27,228 nucleotides of DNA, taken from Cryomorphaceae bacterium (GTDB taxonomy: Bacteria > Bacteroidota > Bacteroidia > Flavobacteriales > Schleiferiaceae). The DNA lies in contig CATITW010000052.1 in the NCBI GenBank assembly GCA_949547975.1, positions 1 through 27,228 of the forward strand, read 5' to 3'. Under the pieces are notes generated by a model, which worked only from the letters and a program-made list of their open reading frames with translations, was not told the origin of the DNA and made no database searches. The position numbers and the translations under genes are program-made. Shown here piece after piece: positions 25,270 to 27,228 of the stretch; within the stretch, counting starts at the first letter, position 1; every line of letters begins with the position of its first letter.

Positions 25270-25668
25270 TTAGCTGACTGTACAAAGCACCTCGCCGCCG
25301 ATATTCTCTTTGCGCGCTTGCTTATCAGTCATTAAACCTTTAGATGTACTTACTACAGCAATACCTAATCCGTTCTTTACACGAGGTAAAGCTGAACCTG
25401 AAAGGTATTGACGTAGACCTGGCTTTGAAATACGCTTGATTTCGCGGATCGCAGGAACCTTAGTCATCTTGTTATACTTAAGTGCTACCTTCAATACATT
25501 TTGAGGAGCTACTTCTTCTACTTTGAAATCGTGGATGTAACCTTGATCTTTAAGGATCTCAGAGATAGCCACTTTTGTCTTGCTAGAAGGCATTTCTACC
25601 ACACGCAAACCAGCCTGTTGGCCGTTACGAATACGGGTTAGAAAATCTGCAATTGGATCTGTATACAT
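25270..25668 (-). CDS. rpsH: 30S ribosomal protein S8
   Basis: A 132-residue primary 16S-rRNA-binding protein, in E. coli the translational repressor of the spc operon. It starts [20 protein letters not shown], has [20 protein letters not shown] and the C-terminal [20 protein letters not shown]. Gaps are 19 bases after rpsN and 10 before rplF. Confidence 0.98.
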   Translation of the reverse strand: MYTDPIADFLTRIRNGQQAGLRVVEMPSSKTKVAISEILKDQGYIHDFKVEEVAPQNVLKVALKYNKMTKVPAIREIKRISKPGLRQYLSGSALPRVKNGLGIAVVSTSKGLMTDKQARKENIGGEVLCTVS

Positions 25669-25687
25669 AATATCTTCTACTCTAAAA

Positions 25688-25957
25688 TTACCAACTTGCT
25701 TTCTTCACCCCTGGTATCAGACCTTGGTTCGCCATTTCACGGAATGTTACACGTGAAAGTCCGAACTGACGCATGTATCCACGTGGACGGCCAGTTAGTT
25801 TACAACGGTTTCTACCACGTACTGGCGAAGCGTTTTTTGGAAGCTTTTGCAAGCCCTCATAATCACCCGCAGCCTTGAGTGCCTCACGCTTGTCAGCGTA
25901 TTTAGCAGCTAGCTTTGCGCGCTTGACCTCACGGGCCTTCATTGATTCTTTAGCCAT
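25688..25957 (-). CDS. rpsN: 30S ribosomal protein S14 (zinc-free form)
   Basis: An 89-residue head protein. I chose the ATG at 25957 ([20 protein letters not shown]); a longer reading from 25987 would overlap rplE. The conserved C-terminal half is [20 protein letters not shown] and [20 protein letters not shown]. Only one cysteine remains where the C+ form has a CxxC...CxxC zinc site, so this is the C- form. It sits between rplE (7 bases) and rpsH (19 bases). Confidence 0.97.
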   Translation of the reverse strand: MAKESMKAREVKRAKLAAKYADKREALKAAGDYEGLQKLPKNASPVRGRNRCKLTGRPRGYMRQFGLSRVTFREMANQGLIPGVKKASW

Positions 25958-25964
25958 TGTATAA

Positions 25965-26513
25965 TTACTTTTTAAATGGTAAACCAAATGCTGTTAATAA
26001 TGCCTTTGCTTCCTTATCAGTTGGAGCAGAGGTTACGAATGTGATGTCCATACCAGTGATACGATTCACTTTGTCAATGTCAATCTCCGGAAAGATGATC
26101 TGCTCAGTAATACCGAACGTGTAGTTTCCACGACCATCAAAACCTGAAGCCTTGATTCCTTGGAAATCACGAATACGTGGCAGTGCCGCACTTACCAAAC
26201 GGTCTAAGAATTCGTACATCTGATCTCCACGCAACGTAACACGCGCACCGATAGGCATACCTTTACGTAGTTTGAAGTTTGCAACGTCCTTCTTTGATTT
26301 TGTTGGTACTGCTTTCTGACCCGTAATCGTAGTCATCTCAGCGATCGCTTGATCAACCAATTTCTTGTCTGCAACAGCCTCACCAATACCTTGGCTAACT
26401 ACGATTTTCTCGAGTTTAGGAACCATCATAATGTTAGCGTAGTTGAACTCTTCTTTCAACTTCGCGATGATTTCCTCGCTGTACTTAGTTTTAAATCTAG
26501 GTGTCATATTCAT
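25965..26513 (-). CDS. rplE: 50S ribosomal protein L5
   Basis: A 182-residue 5S-rRNA-binding protein of the central protuberance that contacts P-site tRNA. Key segments are [60 protein letters not shown] and a C-terminal [12 protein letters not shown]. Two ATG codons, at 26513 and 26507, are possible; I used the first because its A overlaps the rplX stop codon (TAATG). The same TAATG arrangement joins secY and infA. Confidence 0.97.
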   Translation of the reverse strand: MNMTPRFKTKYSEEIIAKLKEEFNYANIMMVPKLEKIVVSQGIGEAVADKKLVDQAIAEMTTITGQKAVPTKSKKDVANFKLRKGMPIGARVTLRGDQMYEFLDRLVSAALPRIRDFQGIKASGFDGRGNYTFGITEQIIFPEIDIDKVNRITGMDITFVTSAPTDKEAKALLTAFGLPFKK

Positions 26514-26833
26514 TATGATAAAACCTCACCGGATTTTTTAGCGTAACGAACTACGTTACCGTTATCATCCAATTTTCTACCTACACGAGTCGCTTCGTTT
26601 GTTGAAGGATCGATCAATGCCACGTTTGAAATGTGGATTGGCGCTTCCATCTCTACGATACCGCCTTGTGGGCTTGCTGCGCTAGGCTTCTGGTGCTTCT
26701 TAATCATGTTAACACCTTCAACTACAACGCGATTCATCTTAGGGATGACGCGAACGATACGACCAGTTGAGCCTTTGCTCTCACCAGCCAATACCTTCAC
26801 AGTATCTCCCTTTTTTACTTTAAACTTTGCCAT
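26513..26833 (-). CDS. rplX: 50S ribosomal protein L24
   Basis: A 106-residue assembly-initiator protein of the large subunit. It starts [20 protein letters not shown], with the KOW motif [19 protein letters not shown], followed by [14 protein letters not shown] and [14 protein letters not shown]. It lies 21 bases after rplN and overlaps rplE by one base. Confidence 0.98.
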   Translation of the reverse strand: MAKFKVKKGDTVKVLAGESKGSTGRIVRVIPKMNRVVVEGVNMIKKHQKPSAASPQGGIVEMEAPIHISNVALIDPSTNEATRVGRKLDDNGNVVRYAKKSGEVLS

Positions 26834-26854
26834 CTTAATGGATTGTCGTTAAGA

Positions 26855-27223
26855 TTACAGAACCTCAGGTGCGAGTGAAACGATCTTCATGAATTGTCTG
26901 TCACGTAGCTCACGAGCTACAGGACCGAATACACGAGTTCCTTTCATGTCACCACCTGTGTTCAATAATACACATGCGTTATCGTCGAAACGGATGTATG
27001 AACCATCCGGACGACGTACTTCTTTCTTTACACGAACAACTACTGCCGTGGAAACTTGACCCTTTTTAACACTACCTGCAGGAGTTGCATCCTTTACAGT
27101 AACGACGATCTTGTCTCCGACACTAGCGTATCTTCTCTTCGTACCACCCAATACACGAATGACCAAAACTTCCTTGGCTCCTGTATTGTCTGCTACTCTT
27201 AATCTTGATTCTGTCTGTACCAT
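26855..27223 (-). CDS. rplN: 50S ribosomal protein L14
   Basis: A 122-residue large-subunit interface protein. It begins [20 protein letters not shown], has [16 protein letters not shown] text ([20 protein letters not shown]), the signature [11 protein letters not shown] and ends [12 protein letters not shown]. It is complete. The last three bases of the window (27226-27228) read TAA on the minus strand, which could be the stop codon of rpsQ, expected next upstream, but nothing of that gene is visible. Confidence 0.98.
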   Translation of the reverse strand: MVQTESRLRVADNTGAKEVLVIRVLGGTKRRYASVGDKIVVTVKDATPAGSVKKGQVSTAVVVRVKKEVRRPDGSYIRFDDNACVLLNTGGDMKGTRVFGPVARELRDRQFMKIVSLAPEVL

Positions 27224-27228
27224 GATTA

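Overview
The window is a core-genome segment of a member of the Bacteroidota, most likely a flavobacterium (order Flavobacteriales, possibly Cryomorphaceae- or Schleiferiaceae-like; the family-level guess is weak). The evidence is the cysteine-free forms of L36, S14 and S4, the gene order rpoA-rplQ-carA-eno-gltA, a DUF6702/HupE/M1-peptidase cassette, start regions that are A-rich without clear Shine-Dalgarno sequences, and -7 boxes of the Bacteroidota type TAnnTTTG upstream of gpmI and rpsA. I see no tRNA, rRNA, CRISPR array, insertion sequence or prophage gene.

Layout. 1-720 (+): the 3' part of accD, closed by a terminator. 891-4307 (-): a three-gene unit DUF6702 protein, HupE/UreJ-like membrane protein, secreted M1 metallopeptidase, with its own terminator. 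4312-7384 (+): a secreted Asp-box beta-propeller protein, peptidase E (pepE) and an outer-membrane barrel with a C-terminal SPOR domain, then a terminator. 7486-10580 (+): gpmI, map and a SAM-dependent methyltransferase, abutting or overlapping each other. A bidirectional terminator separates these from 10688-12569 (-): a Nif3/YqfO-like protein and a coiled-coil protein of the C4 zinc-ribbon family that has lost its cysteines. 12649-14490 (-): rpsA with a leader of about 100 bases. 14696-18457 (-): carA, eno and a mitochondrial-type citrate synthase. 18552-27223 (-): the spc and alpha ribosomal operons from rplN to rplQ, including secY, infA, rpoA and the small genes rpmD and rpmJ.

How the parts work together. 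The right half builds ribosomes, RNA polymerase and the Sec channel in one long minus-strand transcription unit. Glycolysis, TCA entry and pyrimidine/arginine precursor genes follow directly behind it, across a terminator that ends only 14 bases before the carA start. The left half is mostly cell-envelope and exported proteins. No gap without a gene exceeds about 210 bases.

I do not see a clearly new multi-gene system such as a defence island or biosynthetic cluster. The points most worth a second look are the zinc-ribbon protein with all four ligand cysteines replaced, the uncharacterised DUF6702-HupE-M1 cassette, the mitochondrial-type citrate synthase, the Asp-box gene whose start codon lies 4 bases from a divergent start codon, the SPOR-barrel fusion, and the terminators placed tightly before carA and the Nif3 gene.
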